This document shows, one piece after another, positions 12,111-22,628 of a stretch of DNA of 64,000 nt. The stretch spans positions 248,001-312,000 of the forward strand of contig JAQJDB010000006.1 of assembly GCA_032139905.1 (NCBI GenBank). Direction: 5' to 3'. Each line of letters opens with the position of its first letter. Position 1 is the stretch's first letter. Under the pieces are notes generated by a model. That model was not told the DNA's origin and ran no database searches. It saw only the letters and a list, made by a program, of their open reading frames with translations. Both the position numbers and the translations under genes were made by a program. The DNA comes from Nitrospira sp. MA-1 (GTDB lineage Bacteria > Nitrospirota > Nitrospiria > Nitrospirales > UBA8639).

Positions 12111-12581
12111 ATGCCACGTAGGCCACTCGTTCTTCGTCAAAAGGTAGTGCAGGATGCCAGGTATAAGGACCAGGTTGTTGGGAGGTTTTTAAATATTCTC
12201 CTTCAGGACGGAAAGAAGAGTACGGCTGAAAGAGTTTGTTATGGTGCCTTTGATATTGTCAGGGATAAGACGGGAGATGAGCCTCTTAAGGTATTCCATG
12301 CTGCCCTTGGGAATGTCAAGCCGATGGTTGAGGTGAAGTCGAGGCGGGTTGGTGGGGCATCTTATCAGGTGCCGGTTGAAATCCGTCCTGTGCGGCAGGT
12401 GGCGTTGGCTTTGAGGTGGATTAAGCAGAGTGCTCTGGCGAGAAGTGGCAAGAGTATGAGGGAAAAGTTAGCGGCAGAGCTCATGGATGCTGCGAATAAT
12501 AATGGTTCGGCGGTAAAGAAGCGGGATGAGACGCACCGGATGGCTGAGGCGAATAGAGCGTTTGCCCATTACCGGTGGTAG
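12111..12581 (+). CDS. rpsG: 30S ribosomal protein S7
   Basis: Primary binder of the 16S rRNA 3' major domain, 156 residues as in most bacteria. The product runs from PRRPLVLRQKVVQDARYKD to EANRAFAHYRW, with the conserved KSRRVGGASYQVPVEI loop. It follows rpsL by 64 bases and precedes fusA by 97. Confidence 0.98.
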   Translation: MPRRPLVLRQKVVQDARYKDQVVGRFLNILLQDGKKSTAERVCYGAFDIVRDKTGDEPLKVFHAALGNVKPMVEVKSRRVGGASYQVPVEIRPVRQVALALRWIKQSALARSGKSMREKLAAELMDAANNNGSAVKKRDETHRMAEANRAFAHYRW

Positions 12582-12678
12582 GTTTCATTCTTTGGTGTTT
12601 TCTTGGGTAGATGGTTTAATTCTCTGTTTAATCTTAATTGACTGAGCCCTTGGCGGCATTTTTTTGTGTGAGGGATTT

Positions 12679-14760
12679 GTGTCTGCAGATTTTATTTTAA
12701 GTCGAACTCGGAATATTGGGATTATGGCCCATATTGATGCCGGGAAGACTACGACAACGGAGCGGGTCCTCTATTACACCGGGGTTTCTCATAAAATTGG
12801 TGAGGTCCATGAGGGTGCGGCAACGATGGATTGGATGGAGCAGGAGCGGGAGAGGGGGATTACGATTACCTCTGCTGCCACCACCTGTTTCTGGAAAGAA
12901 AGTCGGATTAACATTATTGATACCCCTGGTCATGTGGATTTCACGATTGAGGTGGAGCGGTCGCTTCGGGTGCTCGATGGGGCTATAGCTGTTTTTGATT
13001 CGGTTCAGGGTGTGGAGCCGCAATCCGAGACCGTGTGGCGCCAGGCAGATAAATATCGCGTCCCACGAATTGTGTTTATGAATAAGATGGATCGAGTGGG
13101 GGCTGATTTTTTTGCAAGCGTAAAGTCTTTGGTTGACCGGCTTGGGGCCAAGCCTGTTCCTGTGCAATTGCCTTTGGGAAGTGAGGATGGATTGCGGGGG
13201 GTAATTGACCTTCTGGTTATGAAGGCGTTGGTTTTTGATGATGAGACTCTTGGGGCTGCCTATTCCGTTCAAGAAATTCCTGATGAATTTATGGGGGTGG
13301 CGAAAGAGTACCGCGAGAAATTATTGGATGCCGTTGTAGAGTTTGATGAAGTGGTGATGGAGCGGTATTTGGCTGGAGAGGTGCTTGGGGTAGATGAAGT
13401 TAAGCGGGTGATCCGGGCTGGGACGATAGGGTTGAAAATTAACCCGGTTTTTTGTGGGTCGGCATTTAAAAATAAAGGTGTTCAGCCGTTACTCGATGGT
13501 GTGGTGGATTATCTTCCTTCGCCGGTTGATCTTCCTCCGGTGGTGGGGATTGATCCTCATACTGAAGGGGAAATCACTAGGAAACCTCAAGATAGTGAGC
13601 CATTTGCTGCGTTGGCATTTAAGATAATGTCTGATCCTTTTTCCGGTCAATTGACGTATTTCAGGGTATATTCAGGGAAATTAACCGCTGGATCTTATGT
13701 TTATAACGTCGCAAAGGGGAAAAAGGAACGAGTAGGGCGATTGTTGAAAATGCATGCTAATAAGCGAGAAGAGATTGAGGAAGTCTCTGCTGGTGATATT
13801 GCTGCAGCTGTGGGACTCAAGGATACTCGAACGGGTGATACGCTTTGTGATGAGAAGCATCAGATATTGCTGGAAGTTATAAAATTTCCTGAGCCGGTTA
13901 TTTCATTGGCGGTTGAGCCAAAAACTAAGCAAGATATGGATAAATTGGGCTATTCTTTGGAAAAGCTTGCTCAGGAAGATCCTTCTTTTCAAGTTAAATC
14001 TGATGATGAGACGGGCCAAACAATCATTTCTGGAATGGGCGAATTGCATCTTGAGATCATTGTGGATCGGCTCCTTCGGGAATTTAAGGTGCAGGCGAAT
14101 GTAGGAAAGCCTCAGGTAGCTTATCGCGAAACTATTAAGGGAAGAGCTGAGGCTGAGGGGAAATATGTAAAGCAGACCGGTGGTCGTGGTCAGTATGGCC
14201 ATGTGTGGTTGAGGGTTGAGCCCGCTGAGTCTGGCGTAGGGTTGGAGTTCGTCAATAAAATTGTTGGAGGTACGGTTCCAAGGGAATATATCGCTCCGGT
14301 TGAAAAAGGGGTTCGTGAGCGTATGGAGAGTGGAATTCTTGCCGGGTACCCTCTTCGTGACCTTAAGGTAACTTTATTTGACGGGTCTTTTCATGAGGTG
14401 GATTCGAGTGAGATGGCTTTTAAGATTGCGGGGTCAATGGCGTTGGTGAGTGCTTGCCAGAAGGCCGATTTGGTTTTATTGGAACCGGTCATGAAGGTTG
14501 AGGTGCTTGTTCCTCAAGATTTTATGGGGGATGTGATAGGTGATTTAAATAGTCGGCGGGGAAAAATTCATGGGATGCGGGCAAGAGGGACCTCTCAAAT
14601 TGTCGATGCTGAGGTTCCTTTGAGTGAGATGTTTGGTTATTCCACAGATTTACGTTCAAAGACTCAGGGACGTGCGACGTATAGTATGGAATTTGAGTCT
14701 TATGAAGTGGTGCCAAAGCTCATGGCTCAACAAATCATAAAAAAGAATCAAGGGGAGTAG
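12679..14760 (+). CDS. fusA: Elongation factor G
   Basis: Translocase GTPase of protein synthesis, 693 residues from the GTG at 12679. That start gives [24 protein letters not shown], with about ten residues before the RNIG block as in the family, and GAGGGA lies just upstream. An in-frame TTG at 12664 would add five residues and lacks a ribosome site. G motifs [33 protein letters not shown] and NKMD are all canonical. Domain IV/V signatures ([30 protein letters not shown]) are intact. Confidence 0.97.
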   Translation: MSADFILSRTRNIGIMAHIDAGKTTTTERVLYYTGVSHKIGEVHEGAATMDWMEQERERGITITSAATTCFWKESRINIIDTPGHVDFTIEVERSLRVLDGAIAVFDSVQGVEPQSETVWRQADKYRVPRIVFMNKMDRVGADFFASVKSLVDRLGAKPVPVQLPLGSEDGLRGVIDLLVMKALVFDDETLGAAYSVQEIPDEFMGVAKEYREKLLDAVVEFDEVVMERYLAGEVLGVDEVKRVIRAGTIGLKINPVFCGSAFKNKGVQPLLDGVVDYLPSPVDLPPVVGIDPHTEGEITRKPQDSEPFAALAFKIMSDPFSGQLTYFRVYSGKLTAGSYVYNVAKGKKERVGRLLKMHANKREEIEEVSAGDIAAAVGLKDTRTGDTLCDEKHQILLEVIKFPEPVISLAVEPKTKQDMDKLGYSLEKLAQEDPSFQVKSDDETGQTIISGMGELHLEIIVDRLLREFKVQANVGKPQVAYRETIKGRAEAEGKYVKQTGGRGQYGHVWLRVEPAESGVGLEFVNKIVGGTVPREYIAPVEKGVRERMESGILAGYPLRDLKVTLFDGSFHEVDSSEMAFKIAGSMALVSACQKADLVLLEPVMKVEVLVPQDFMGDVIGDLNSRRGKIHGMRARGTSQIVDAEVPLSEMFGYSTDLRSKTQGRATYSMEFESYEVVPKLMAQQIIKKNQGE

Positions 14761-14815
14761 TATCCTCGTAAATTTTCTAACTCGGTACGGTAAGGATTTC
14801 AAGAGGAGGTAGGGC

Positions 14816-16021
14816 ATGGCGAAGGCGAAGTTTGAGCGGAAGAAGCCGCATGTCAATGTGGGAACGATCGGGCATGTCGACCATGGCAAGACGACATTGA
14901 CCTCGGCCTTGACGAAGGTGATGGGCGATACGGGGAAGGCCAAATTTATTCCCTATGATGAGGTGGCCAAGGCGAGTGAGAGCCAGGGGCGACGGGATCC
15001 GACCAAAATTCTGACCATTGCCATCTCCCATGTGGAATATGAAACGGATAATCGGCATTATGCGCACGTCGACTGCCCGGGGCATGCGGATTATGTGAAG
15101 AATATGATTACGGGGGCGGCGCAGATGGACGGCGCGATTTTGGTGGTGAGTGCCGCTGATGGGCCGATGCCGCAAACGCGGGAGCATATTTTGTTGGCGC
15201 GGCAGGTCGGGGTGCCCTTTATTGTGGTCTTTTTGAATAAAGCGGACAAGGTTGAAGATAAAGAGTTGTTGGAGTTGGTGGAATTGGAAGTGCGGGAGTT
15301 GCTCACGAAGTATGGCTTCCCGGGCGATGATGTGCCGGTGGTCATTGGGTCCGCGATCAAGGCGATTGAGGGGGATCAGAGTGAAGTGGGGGTCCCGTCG
15401 ATTATGCGCTTATTGGAGGCCGTCGATAGCTATATCCCGACCCCGCAGCGGGCCATTGACAAGCCGTTTCTCATGCCGATTGAAGATGTCTTTACGATTA
15501 GCGGTCGGGGGACGGTGGTGACGGGCCGGGTGGAGCGCGGGGTGGTCAAGGTGGGGGATGAAATTGAGATTGTGGGGCTGAGGCCGACGCAGACGACGAT
15601 TGTCACGGGCGTGGAAATGTTCCGGAAGGTGTTGGATGAGGGGCAGGCGGGTGACAATATTGGGGCGCTGTTGCGGGGTACGAAGAAAGAGGATGTGGAG
15701 CGGGGTATGGTGTTAGCCAAGCCGAAGAGTATTACGCCGCATACGAAATTCAAAGCGGAAGTGTATATTTTGACGAAGGATGAGGGCGGGCGGCATACGC
15801 CGTTTTTTAATGGGTATCGTCCGCAGTTTTACTTCCGGACGACGGATGTCACGGGGGTGGTGCAATTAAACCCGGGGGTGGAGATGGTGATGCCGGGGGA
15901 TAATGTGTCGTTTGAGGGGGAATTGATCTCCCCGATTGCCATGGAGCAAGGGGTGCGATTTGCAGTGCGAGAAGGGGGCCGAACGGTGGGAGCCGGGGTG
16001 GTCACGGAAATCGTCGCGTAA
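14816..16021 (+). CDS. tuf: Elongation factor Tu with divergent switch I
   Basis: GTPase that delivers aminoacyl-tRNA to the ribosome, 401 residues. G1 ([11 protein letters not shown]), G3 ([22 protein letters not shown]) and G4 (NKAD) are canonical, and domains II and III are typical ([25 protein letters not shown]). The effector loop is unusual: where most EF-Tu have EEKARGITINTSHVEY, this one has [20 protein letters not shown]. It is about five residues longer than the E. coli loop, Gly of RGITI is lost and Asn-Thr is replaced by Ala-Ile, while the Mg-coordinating Thr is kept. The gene is preceded by AGGAGGTAGGGC. Its third codon positions are much richer in G and C than in neighbouring genes, which may reflect high expression, recombination with another tuf copy, or transfer. 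Confidence 0.97.
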   Translation: MAKAKFERKKPHVNVGTIGHVDHGKTTLTSALTKVMGDTGKAKFIPYDEVAKASESQGRRDPTKILTIAISHVEYETDNRHYAHVDCPGHADYVKNMITGAAQMDGAILVVSAADGPMPQTREHILLARQVGVPFIVVFLNKADKVEDKELLELVELEVRELLTKYGFPGDDVPVVIGSAIKAIEGDQSEVGVPSIMRLLEAVDSYIPTPQRAIDKPFLMPIEDVFTISGRGTVVTGRVERGVVKVGDEIEIVGLRPTQTTIVTGVEMFRKVLDEGQAGDNIGALLRGTKKEDVERGMVLAKPKSITPHTKFKAEVYILTKDEGGRHTPFFNGYRPQFYFRTTDVTGVVQLNPGVEMVMPGDNVSFEGELISPIAMEQGVRFAVREGGRTVGAGVVTEIVA

Positions 16022-16056
16022 GAACATACTGGTGTTAGTGGAAAGGGTAGGTTTTT

Positions 16057-16368
16057 GTGGATCGAGACCGCAGAATACGAATACGCTTAAAAGGTTTTGA
16101 CTATAGGGTGTTGGATCAATCTCTTCGTGAGATTGTTGATACTGTTCGTCGGAGCGGAGCCCGCATTGCCGGACCGGTGCCACTCCCTACGAGGATTGAG
16201 AAGTGGACGGTTCAGAGATCGACTCACGTTGATAAAAAGTCACGTGAGCAGTTTGAAATCCGAACTCATAAGCGGTTGCTGGACATTATGGAACCAACGC
16301 CTGAGACTATGGACGCTTTGATGAAGCTGAATCTGGCGGCCGGAGTAGATGTGGAAATTAAGCTTTAG
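16057..16368 (+). CDS. rpsJ: 30S ribosomal protein S10
   Basis: Small-subunit protein and NusG/NusE partner, 103 residues from GTG at 16057. It contains [14 protein letters not shown] and the family block [17 protein letters not shown]. It heads the S10 series, 35 bases after tuf. Confidence 0.97.
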   Translation: MDRDRRIRIRLKGFDYRVLDQSLREIVDTVRRSGARIAGPVPLPTRIEKWTVQRSTHVDKKSREQFEIRTHKRLLDIMEPTPETMDALMKLNLAAGVDVEIKL

Positions 16369-16427
16369 TTTTTGTGGTCAAGGCTTTCCTTAGTTTCGGT
16401 AAACTTAATCTAGGTAATTATTGAATT

Positions 16428-17045
16428 ATGGTTAAAGGGTTGATAGGAAAAAAATTAGGAATGATTCAAGTGTTCGATGAGGAGCGGCGCCTTATCCCTG
16501 TGACGGTTATTGAAGCGGGTCCATGCGGAATTGTTCAGCTCAAAAAAAAGAGTACAGATGGCTATGAAGCCGTCCAAATAGGATTCGATGAGGTCCCGGA
16601 GCGGAAGCAATCAAAGGCCCAGTTGGGGCACCTGAAAAAAGCAGGAAATAAGGTTTGGCGTCATTTAAGGGAATTTGACTCTGCCGGGGATGCGGAGGTT
16701 GGCTCCATGGTTGACGTAAATTTATTTACCGAAGGTGAGCCAATTAATGTCCAGGGGATTTCTAAGGGAAAGGGTTTTCAGGGAGTTATTAAAAGGCATA
16801 ATTATGCTGGTGGTCCCGCGTCCCATGGTTCAATGTTCCATCGAGCCCCTGGGTCTATCGGATCAAGCTCCTTTCCTTCAAGGGTGTTAAAGAATAAAAA
16901 GCTACCTGGTCATATGGGTAATAAGCGGATAACGGTTAGAGGTTTGAAGGTTTTCGGAATAAAGTCAGAAGAAAATATCCTGTTAATTACCGGGTCTGTC
17001 CCTGGTCCGGTCGGAGGGGTAGTCATTGTAAGGAAGGTTGGCTAA
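16428..17045 (+). CDS. rplC: 50S ribosomal protein L3
   Basis: Early-assembly protein reaching towards the peptidyl-transferase centre, 205 residues. It has the family signatures GLIGKKLGMIQVF, SKGKGFQGVIKRH and GSIGSSSFPSRVLKNKKLPGHMG. Its stop overlaps the rplD start (TAATG), implying translational coupling. Confidence 0.97.
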   Translation: MVKGLIGKKLGMIQVFDEERRLIPVTVIEAGPCGIVQLKKKSTDGYEAVQIGFDEVPERKQSKAQLGHLKKAGNKVWRHLREFDSAGDAEVGSMVDVNLFTEGEPINVQGISKGKGFQGVIKRHNYAGGPASHGSMFHRAPGSIGSSSFPSRVLKNKKLPGHMGNKRITVRGLKVFGIKSEENILLITGSVPGPVGGVVIVRKVG

Positions 17046-17674
17046 TGCAGTCTATTGATGCTTTTCCCGTAATAGGCCAAGACGCTCGGCCTGTAGATAA
17101 AGTTGACTTAACTGATGGGGTTTTCAGTTCCACTGTCAATCCTTCGCTGGTTCATCGGGCTGTGGTGATGCAGCAATCAAGTAAAAGGCAGGGTACGGCT
17201 TCTACAATCGGGCGTGGCGAAGTAAGGGGTGGTGGTAAAAAACCTTGGAAGCAGAAACATACGGGGAGAGCAAGGTCTGGATCAAGTCGTTCTCCCATTT
17301 GGAGGGGTGGTGGGACCGTTTTTGGGCCGCAACCACGATCATATGCTTCCACGCTGCCAAAAAAAATGTATAGGGCGGCCCTGAAGGGGGCTCTTGCATC
17401 CAAGGTTGGAGATGGATTGATAGTTTTGGATGATCTAGCACTGCCAGAAATGAAAACACGTGAATTGGTTAAATTGTTATTAAATATTGGGGCAAGTGGA
17501 AAAGTCCTTTTAGTTATCCATGATGGTTTGGCCGATTTTTTTCGTCTTGGGAAAAATGTAAAAAATTTAAAGATCCTTCATGGCAAAGACCTTAATGTGT
17601 ATGACGTGCTTTGGTGTGAGAAAATGGTAGTAACCAGAGTAGAGCTAGAACGAATCCAGGAAATTTGGGTGTAA
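17045..17674 (+). CDS. rplD: 50S ribosomal protein L4
   Basis: Lines the polypeptide exit tunnel; in enterobacteria it also regulates the S10 operon. The 209-residue product carries the tunnel-loop block STIGRGEVRGGGKKPWKQKHTGRARSGSSR. The ATG overlaps the rplC stop. No L4-type attenuator hairpin was recognised upstream of rpsJ. Confidence 0.96.
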   Translation: MQSIDAFPVIGQDARPVDKVDLTDGVFSSTVNPSLVHRAVVMQQSSKRQGTASTIGRGEVRGGGKKPWKQKHTGRARSGSSRSPIWRGGGTVFGPQPRSYASTLPKKMYRAALKGALASKVGDGLIVLDDLALPEMKTRELVKLLLNIGASGKVLLVIHDGLADFFRLGKNVKNLKILHGKDLNVYDVLWCEKMVVTRVELERIQEIWV

Positions 17675-17675
17675 C

Positions 17676-17963
17676 GTGAATCCACATGATGTTTTGATAC
17701 GTCCATTGTTAACAGAAAAAATCACGGCAATACGCGAAATAAAAAACGCTATTGCATTCTCCGTGCATCGTCAGGCAACGCGAATTGATGTTCGTAGAGC
17801 CGTGGAGAAGGTTTTTAGCGTAAAGGTCGCTTCTGTGAATATGATGAATGTTAAGGGCAAAAAGAAGCGACAAGGTCGTTTTACTGGTAAAAGATCGGAT
17901 TGGAGAAAGGCCTTCATCACATTAAAAGAAGGTGAAAAAATAGAACTGTATGAAAGCGCCTAG
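17676..17963 (+). CDS. rplW: 50S ribosomal protein L23
   Basis: Exit-tunnel rim protein that docks SRP and trigger factor, 95 residues from GTG at 17676, one base after rplD. Sequence NPHDVLIRPLLTEKITAIRE is the family N-terminus, and the KGKKKRQGRFTGKRSDWRKA loop follows. Confidence 0.96.
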   Translation: MNPHDVLIRPLLTEKITAIREIKNAIAFSVHRQATRIDVRRAVEKVFSVKVASVNMMNVKGKKKRQGRFTGKRSDWRKAFITLKEGEKIELYESA

Positions 17964-18006
17964 TATGGTTTCTTTGTTTCATTTAATGAATGGTGAGAAT
18001 TAGGTT

Positions 18007-18846
18007 ATGCCAATAAAAGAATATAATCCAACATCACCTGGGCGAAGAGGAATGTCGGCAGTTACGGGTGAGGGGTTGTCGCGTAAAAGGCCTCTGAAAT
18101 CCTTGACCACCTCTAATTCTAAGTCTGGTGGAAGGAATAACGCTGGGAGGATTACATCCCGATTTAAGGGTGGTGGACATAAGCGGCTTTATCGGAAAAT
18201 TGATTTCAAACGTGACAAGTTTAAGGTTGTCGGTAAGGTTGCCGGTTTGGAGTATGACCCAAATCGTTCCGCTCGAATTGCACTGCTGTATTATGCAGAT
18301 GGAGAGAAGCGCTATATTCTGGCTCCTTTTGGTTTAAAGGTGGGTGATTCAGTCCAGTCCGGTAGTGGAGTTGACGTGAGGGTTGGGAATGCGATGCCAC
18401 TTATGGAAATGCCGCTTGGTATAGTGGTTCATAATGTTGAATTGAAGCCAGGGAAGGGTGCCCAGTTGGCTAGAAGTGCTGGGGCTTCTGCTCAGGTAAT
18501 GGGCCGTGATGAAGGTTACGTCCAGATTAGATTAACGTCTGGTGAAATGAGAAAGATACTCGGAACATGTATGGCAACTATTGGCCAGGTGGGAAATACG
18601 GACCATAACAACGTAACTATTGGCAAAGCCGGCAGGTCACGATGGTTGGGACGTAAGCCTCATCAGCGTGGGGTTGTGATGAATCCGGTTGACCATCCGC
18701 ATGGCGGTGGGGAGGGTAAGTCTGGTCAAGGTAATCCTCATCCCGTTTCACCGTGGGGGCAGCCTACCAAGGGTTTTAAGACTCGGAAGCCGCGAAATCA
18801 AAGCTCGCGTTTTATCATTGCAGGTAGAAAGAAAAAGTCCCGTTAA
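18007..18846 (+). CDS. rplB: 50S ribosomal protein L2
   Basis: Highly conserved protein near the peptidyl-transferase centre, 279 residues. The motif [15 protein letters not shown], containing the functionally important His, is intact. The N-terminal RNA-binding part has [22 protein letters not shown]. Spacing to rplW (43 bases) and rpsS (15 bases) is operonic. Confidence 0.98.
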   Translation: MPIKEYNPTSPGRRGMSAVTGEGLSRKRPLKSLTTSNSKSGGRNNAGRITSRFKGGGHKRLYRKIDFKRDKFKVVGKVAGLEYDPNRSARIALLYYADGEKRYILAPFGLKVGDSVQSGSGVDVRVGNAMPLMEMPLGIVVHNVELKPGKGAQLARSAGASAQVMGRDEGYVQIRLTSGEMRKILGTCMATIGQVGNTDHNNVTIGKAGRSRWLGRKPHQRGVVMNPVDHPHGGGEGKSGQGNPHPVSPWGQPTKGFKTRKPRNQSSRFIIAGRKKKSR

Positions 18847-18861
18847 TATAAGGGGGAATCG

Positions 18862-19149
18862 ATGCCAAGGTCAGTTCATAAAGGTCCATTTGTCGATGAC
18901 CATATTGCTAAAAAAGTAGAAAAGGCCAGGGAAGGGAGAGAGTCCAAGGTAATAAAAACTTGGTCTCGCCGTTCGACAATTATTCCGGATATGATCGGTT
19001 TGACTTTTGCGGTCCATAATGGGAAAAAATTTATTCCGGTTTTTATTACCGACAATATGGTTGGCCATAAATTGGGTGAATTCGCTCCAACAAGATTTTT
19101 TAAAGGACATGGGCATGCCAGGAGTGAGAAGGCAGTTGCGCTAAAGTAG
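18862..19149 (+). CDS. rpsS: 30S ribosomal protein S19
   Basis: Small-subunit head protein, 95 residues. [18 protein letters not shown] and the block [22 protein letters not shown] are diagnostic. It follows an AAGGGGGAATCG ribosome site. Confidence 0.97.
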   Translation: MPRSVHKGPFVDDHIAKKVEKAREGRESKVIKTWSRRSTIIPDMIGLTFAVHNGKKFIPVFITDNMVGHKLGEFAPTRFFKGHGHARSEKAVALK

Positions 19150-19201
19150 GGAATTAACCGAATCCGAAGTCATGAAATACTTGAGAAGGTAGAATAAAGA
19201 T

Positions 19202-19540
19202 ATGACTGAAGCTAAAGCAATTCTTCGACATGTAAGACTGGCTCCACGTAAAGCAAGGTTAATGGTTGATTTGGTGAGGGGAAGGAATGCGGCGGAAGCA
19301 TTGGCCATATTGAAATATACGCCAAGGTCAGCTGCCAGGGTGGTTGAACAATTGCTCTTTTCTGCAGTTTCCAACGCTGGGCAGAAAGATTTAGGTGACC
19401 CGGAAAATCTTAAAATTTCGAGGGCTTATGTGGATGGTGCTCAAATTTACAAACGGTTTCGCCCGCGATCAATGGGAAGGGCTAACCCTATTCATAAGCG
19501 AACAAGTCATATAACGATCGTTGTATGTCCAGCTAATTGA
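19202..19540 (+). CDS. rplV: 50S ribosomal protein L22
   Basis: Forms part of the exit-tunnel constriction, 112 residues. RHVRLAPRKARLMVDLVRG and the beta-hairpin region RFRPRSMGRANPIHKRTSHITIVV are intact, with no duplication in the hairpin tip of the kind that gives macrolide resistance. Confidence 0.97.
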   Translation: MTEAKAILRHVRLAPRKARLMVDLVRGRNAAEALAILKYTPRSAARVVEQLLFSAVSNAGQKDLGDPENLKISRAYVDGAQIYKRFRPRSMGRANPIHKRTSHITIVVCPAN

Positions 19541-19589
19541 TAAAGTGCCTTTATATTCAAAACTTGGGAGTTAGGGGGAGACAGAATAC

Positions 19590-20255
19590 ATGGGTCAAAA
19601 GACGCACCCGTATGGATTCAGATTAGGTTATACCCGTACATGGCATTCGCGATGGTATGCAAAAAAGGACTATGCGAAGCTTCTTCACCAAGATTTGTCT
19701 ATAAGGGACGTGGTTAAAAAGCGATTGTATCATGCCGGCATATCAAGTGTAGAGATTGAACGGTCAGGTAACCAGCTGAAATTAATTATTCATACTGCCC
19801 GTCCTGGAATTATCATTGGGAGGAAGGGCGCTGAAGTTGATAAATTGAAGGCCACGCTTGAAAAAGAATATGGCAATGAAGTTTTCGTAAACGTGAAGGA
19901 AATTAAAAAGCCGGAATTGGATGCGCAGTTGGTTGCGGAAAATATTGCTACCCAATTGGAAAAGCGTGTCTCTTTTCGGCGTGCATTGAAGCGTAGTGTT
20001 GCATCTTCCCTTCGACTTGGGGCTTTGGGAATTAAAGTGTACTGTGCTGGACGCCTGGGTGGACATGAGATTGCCAGAACGGAATGGTATCGGGAGGGTC
20101 GAGTACCCCTTCATACTCTTAGGGCCGACGTGGAATATGGATTTGCAGAAGCAAAAACCGCAATGGGTCAAATAGGAGTTAAGGCTTGGATTTATAAAGG
20201 GGATGCTCAGATTCCTTCTTTGGAAAAATCCGAGCCTTCCTTGGGTTTTTTATAA
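19590..20255 (+). CDS. rpsC: 30S ribosomal protein S3
   Basis: mRNA-entry helicase protein of the small subunit, 221 residues. It has [12 protein letters not shown] at the N-terminus, the KH motif [15 protein letters not shown], and the C-terminal domain with GAIGIKV-like [15 protein letters not shown]. It overlaps no neighbour and lies in the usual place between rplV and rplP. Confidence 0.97.
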   Translation: MGQKTHPYGFRLGYTRTWHSRWYAKKDYAKLLHQDLSIRDVVKKRLYHAGISSVEIERSGNQLKLIIHTARPGIIIGRKGAEVDKLKATLEKEYGNEVFVNVKEIKKPELDAQLVAENIATQLEKRVSFRRALKRSVASSLRLGALGIKVYCAGRLGGHEIARTEWYREGRVPLHTLRADVEYGFAEAKTAMGQIGVKAWIYKGDAQIPSLEKSEPSLGFL

Positions 20256-20292
20256 AAGATTAAAAGATTTAAGTGATTGGAGTAATTGAAAG

Positions 20293-20715
20293 ATGTTAGC
20301 TCCGAAAAGGGTAAAATTCAGAAAGGTTCAAAAAGGCCGAATGCGTGGGAAGGCCTACCGTGGGGGGGAAATCGCCTACGGGGTGTTTGGCCTTAAAGCC
20401 ATGGAGCCCGGAAGAATTACTGCCAGGCAAATCGAAGCAGCTCGTATTGCTATGACCAGACATGTAAAAAGGGGTGGAAGGATTTGGACCAGAATATTCC
20501 CTGATAAACCCATTACGAAGAAACCTGCGGAAGTTCGAATGGGAAAAGGAAAGGGTAACCCTGAGTATTGGGTTGCACCTATAAAGTCTGGAAGAATTTT
20601 GTTTGAAATGGATGATGTTTCCCAAATCGTTGCGGAAGAGGCTTTGCGTTTAGCAGGACATAAGTTACCTGTGGCAACAAAGTTTGTTATTCGTGGCGAA
20701 ATACCGGTTTTGTAG
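20293..20715 (+). CDS. rplP: 50S ribosomal protein L16
   Basis: Binds near the A-site tRNA elbow, 140 residues. Signatures are [20 protein letters not shown], the [28 protein letters not shown] block and the C-terminal KLPVATKFV. Confidence 0.97.
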   Translation: MLAPKRVKFRKVQKGRMRGKAYRGGEIAYGVFGLKAMEPGRITARQIEAARIAMTRHVKRGGRIWTRIFPDKPITKKPAEVRMGKGKGNPEYWVAPIKSGRILFEMDDVSQIVAEEALRLAGHKLPVATKFVIRGEIPVL

Positions 20716-20724
20716 GTATTGGAT

Positions 20725-20913
20725 ATGGAAATGGACGAAATAAAAAATTTAGAAAAAATTGAATTGCTTGAAAAAGTAAATAAATTGAAACAAGAATTGT
20801 TTCATTTTAGGAGTCAATTGGCATTGGGGCGAATGGAAAACCCCATGAGAATACGTGAGACAAGAAAAAATATCGCCAGGGTTCAAACGGTTCTTCGCCA
20901 AAAAGCTACCTAG
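20725..20913 (+). CDS. rpmC: 50S ribosomal protein L29
   Basis: Small two-helix protein at the exit tunnel, 62 residues from the ATG at 20725. TAGG eight bases upstream favours this start over an in-frame TTG at 20719. An ATG at 20731 is also possible. Family features are the [21 protein letters not shown] motif and a helical basic C-terminus. Confidence 0.93.
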   Translation: MEMDEIKNLEKIELLEKVNKLKQELFHFRSQLALGRMENPMRIRETRKNIARVQTVLRQKAT

Positions 20914-20946
20914 TCAACCACGATTTTGAAGGAAAGTTGCTCCACT

Positions 20947-21213
20947 ATGACACAGACCAGGGCTATGCCTCGATCGCTTACGGGAAAAGTTGTCAGTAAT
21001 AAAATGCAAAAGACCGTAGTGGTTGAAGTTGTTCGCATTGAGCGCCATTCTTTGTATGGGAAAGTTATGAGAAAAAAAACCAAGATAAAAGCTCATGACG
21101 AAATAAACCAATGCCTAATAGGTGATCAGGTTAATATTGTTTATGCGCGCCCTTTAAGCAAGAGCAAGCACTGGCGTGTTGCAGAGGTCTTAACTAAGCG
21201 AGTGACCACCTAG
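20947..21213 (+). CDS. rpsQ: 30S ribosomal protein S17
   Basis: Primary 16S rRNA binder with an OB fold, 88 residues from ATG at 20947 (AAGGAAAG upstream). An in-frame TTG at 20926 would add seven residues but has no ribosome site. The motif LTGKVVSNKMQKTVVVEV and the YGKVMRKKTKIKAHDE strand are conserved. Confidence 0.95.
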   Translation: MTQTRAMPRSLTGKVVSNKMQKTVVVEVVRIERHSLYGKVMRKKTKIKAHDEINQCLIGDQVNIVYARPLSKSKHWRVAEVLTKRVTT

Positions 21214-21272
21214 GATTACAGAAGAAGGTGTCTTATATTTTCCCTTGAGTTTGTAAGAAATAGAGTTAATAA

Positions 21273-21641
21273 ATGATACAAAATTATACCTATCTTGATG
21301 TTGCTGATAATTCAGGCGCGAAAAATGTCATGTGCTTTCATGTATTGGGTGGTACAAAGCGTCGGTATGGATCTTTGGGTGACATTATTGTTGTGGCAGT
21401 GAAAGAGGCAATTCCAAAGGCATCCGTTAAAAAGGGTGACGTGATGAAGGCTGTGATTGTGCGAACAAAAAAAGGCCGACGTCGAGAGGATGGTTCACAC
21501 ATTAAATTTGACCGGAATGCTTGTGTCTTAGTAAACGCTCAGGGAGACCCGGTTGGAACTCGTATCTTTGGACCGGTTGCAAGAGAGTTAAGAAAGAAGA
21601 AATATATGAAAATCATATCTCTGGCCCCAGAAGTCATTTAG
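21273..21641 (+). CDS. rplN: 50S ribosomal protein L14
   Basis: Inter-subunit bridge protein, 122 residues. [19 protein letters not shown] and [13 protein letters not shown] are diagnostic. It is followed by rplX after ten bases. Confidence 0.97.
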   Translation: MIQNYTYLDVADNSGAKNVMCFHVLGGTKRRYGSLGDIIVVAVKEAIPKASVKKGDVMKAVIVRTKKGRRREDGSHIKFDRNACVLVNAQGDPVGTRIFGPVARELRKKKYMKIISLAPEVI

Positions 21642-21651
21642 GTAGGTTATT

Positions 21652-21984
21652 ATGTCTGAAAAATTTCGAATAAAAAAAGGCGATATGGTTATGGTTATCG
21701 CTGGCAAGGAGCGTGGGAAGACGGGTAAGGTCCTCCAGGTCCAAACAAAAGATGCCAGAGTCACAGTTGAAAAGCTCAACATATTAAAACGTCATACAAA
21801 GCCCAACGCAAAAAACAAACAGGGTGGAATTCTTGAAAGGGAAGGTTTTATAGCCATTTCAAACGTCATGGCTTTCTGTGAATCCGCTAAGAAACCTTCT
21901 AGGATTAAAATGAAAACTTTTGATGATGGACGAAAAGTGCGTGTTTACCAAAAAGATTCAAACGAAGTTTTGGAAAAAAGCTGA
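21652..21984 (+). CDS. rplX: 50S ribosomal protein L24
   Basis: Assembly-initiator protein, 110 residues, with a KOW motif near the N-terminus ([21 protein letters not shown]). Its stop codon overlaps the start of rplE (TGATG), suggesting coupled translation. Confidence 0.96.
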   Translation: MSEKFRIKKGDMVMVIAGKERGKTGKVLQVQTKDARVTVEKLNILKRHTKPNAKNKQGGILEREGFIAISNVMAFCESAKKPSRIKMKTFDDGRKVRVYQKDSNEVLEKS

Positions 21985-22610
21985 TGAAATCAAAATCGGT
22001 TACGAAACAAACAGCTAAAACAAAAGAAAAAGCTGTAGGTTCTTCTGCTATTAAACCGACGGATTATGTTCCTAGGATTAAGGCGATGTACCAAGAAAAA
22101 GTCATTCCGGCTATGATGAAGGAATTTGGCTATCAAAATCCCATGCAGGTCCCTCGGGTTGAGCGGATTGTCTTAAATATTGGAATGGGAGAAGCCGTTC
22201 AAAATGTAAAGTTGTTAGAAAGTGCTGCTGCAGAACTTGAGCAAATTTCAGGACAAAAGCCTGTCCTGACTCGTTCAAAGAAGGCCATAGCTGGATTTAA
22301 ATTGCGTGAAGGAATTCCGATCGGAACCAAGGTTACATTAAGGGGCGCAAGAATGCATGAGTTCTTGGACCGATTGGTATCCGTGGCTTTGCCGAGAATT
22401 CGGGATTTCCGTGGGATCTCACCAAAAGCTTTCGACGGACGAGGGAACTATACTCTGGGTTTAAAAGAACAGCTAGCATTTCCTGAAATTAAATATGACG
22501 ATGTTGCATCAATACATGGTATGGATATTACGTTTGTTACCACCGCTCAACGGAATGATGAAGCCAAATCTTTATTGACCCACTTGGGAATGCCTTTTAG
22601 AAAACCCTAG
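21984..22610 (+). CDS. rplE: 50S ribosomal protein L5 with Lys-rich N-terminal extension
   Basis: Central-protuberance protein that binds 5S rRNA. From the ATG overlapping the rplX stop the product is 208 residues, about 28 longer than usual. The extra N-terminus ([18 protein letters not shown] and on) is rich in Lys, Thr and Ser. The canonical L5 then begins at [22 protein letters not shown]. No start codon with a better ribosome site exists near the canonical beginning, so the extension is probably translated. Conserved blocks [13 protein letters not shown] and [14 protein letters not shown] are present. Confidence 0.95.
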   Translation: MKSKSVTKQTAKTKEKAVGSSAIKPTDYVPRIKAMYQEKVIPAMMKEFGYQNPMQVPRVERIVLNIGMGEAVQNVKLLESAAAELEQISGQKPVLTRSKKAIAGFKLREGIPIGTKVTLRGARMHEFLDRLVSVALPRIRDFRGISPKAFDGRGNYTLGLKEQLAFPEIKYDDVASIHGMDITFVTTAQRNDEAKSLLTHLGMPFRKP

Positions 22611-22628
22611 AGAGGGAAAGGAGCGTAC

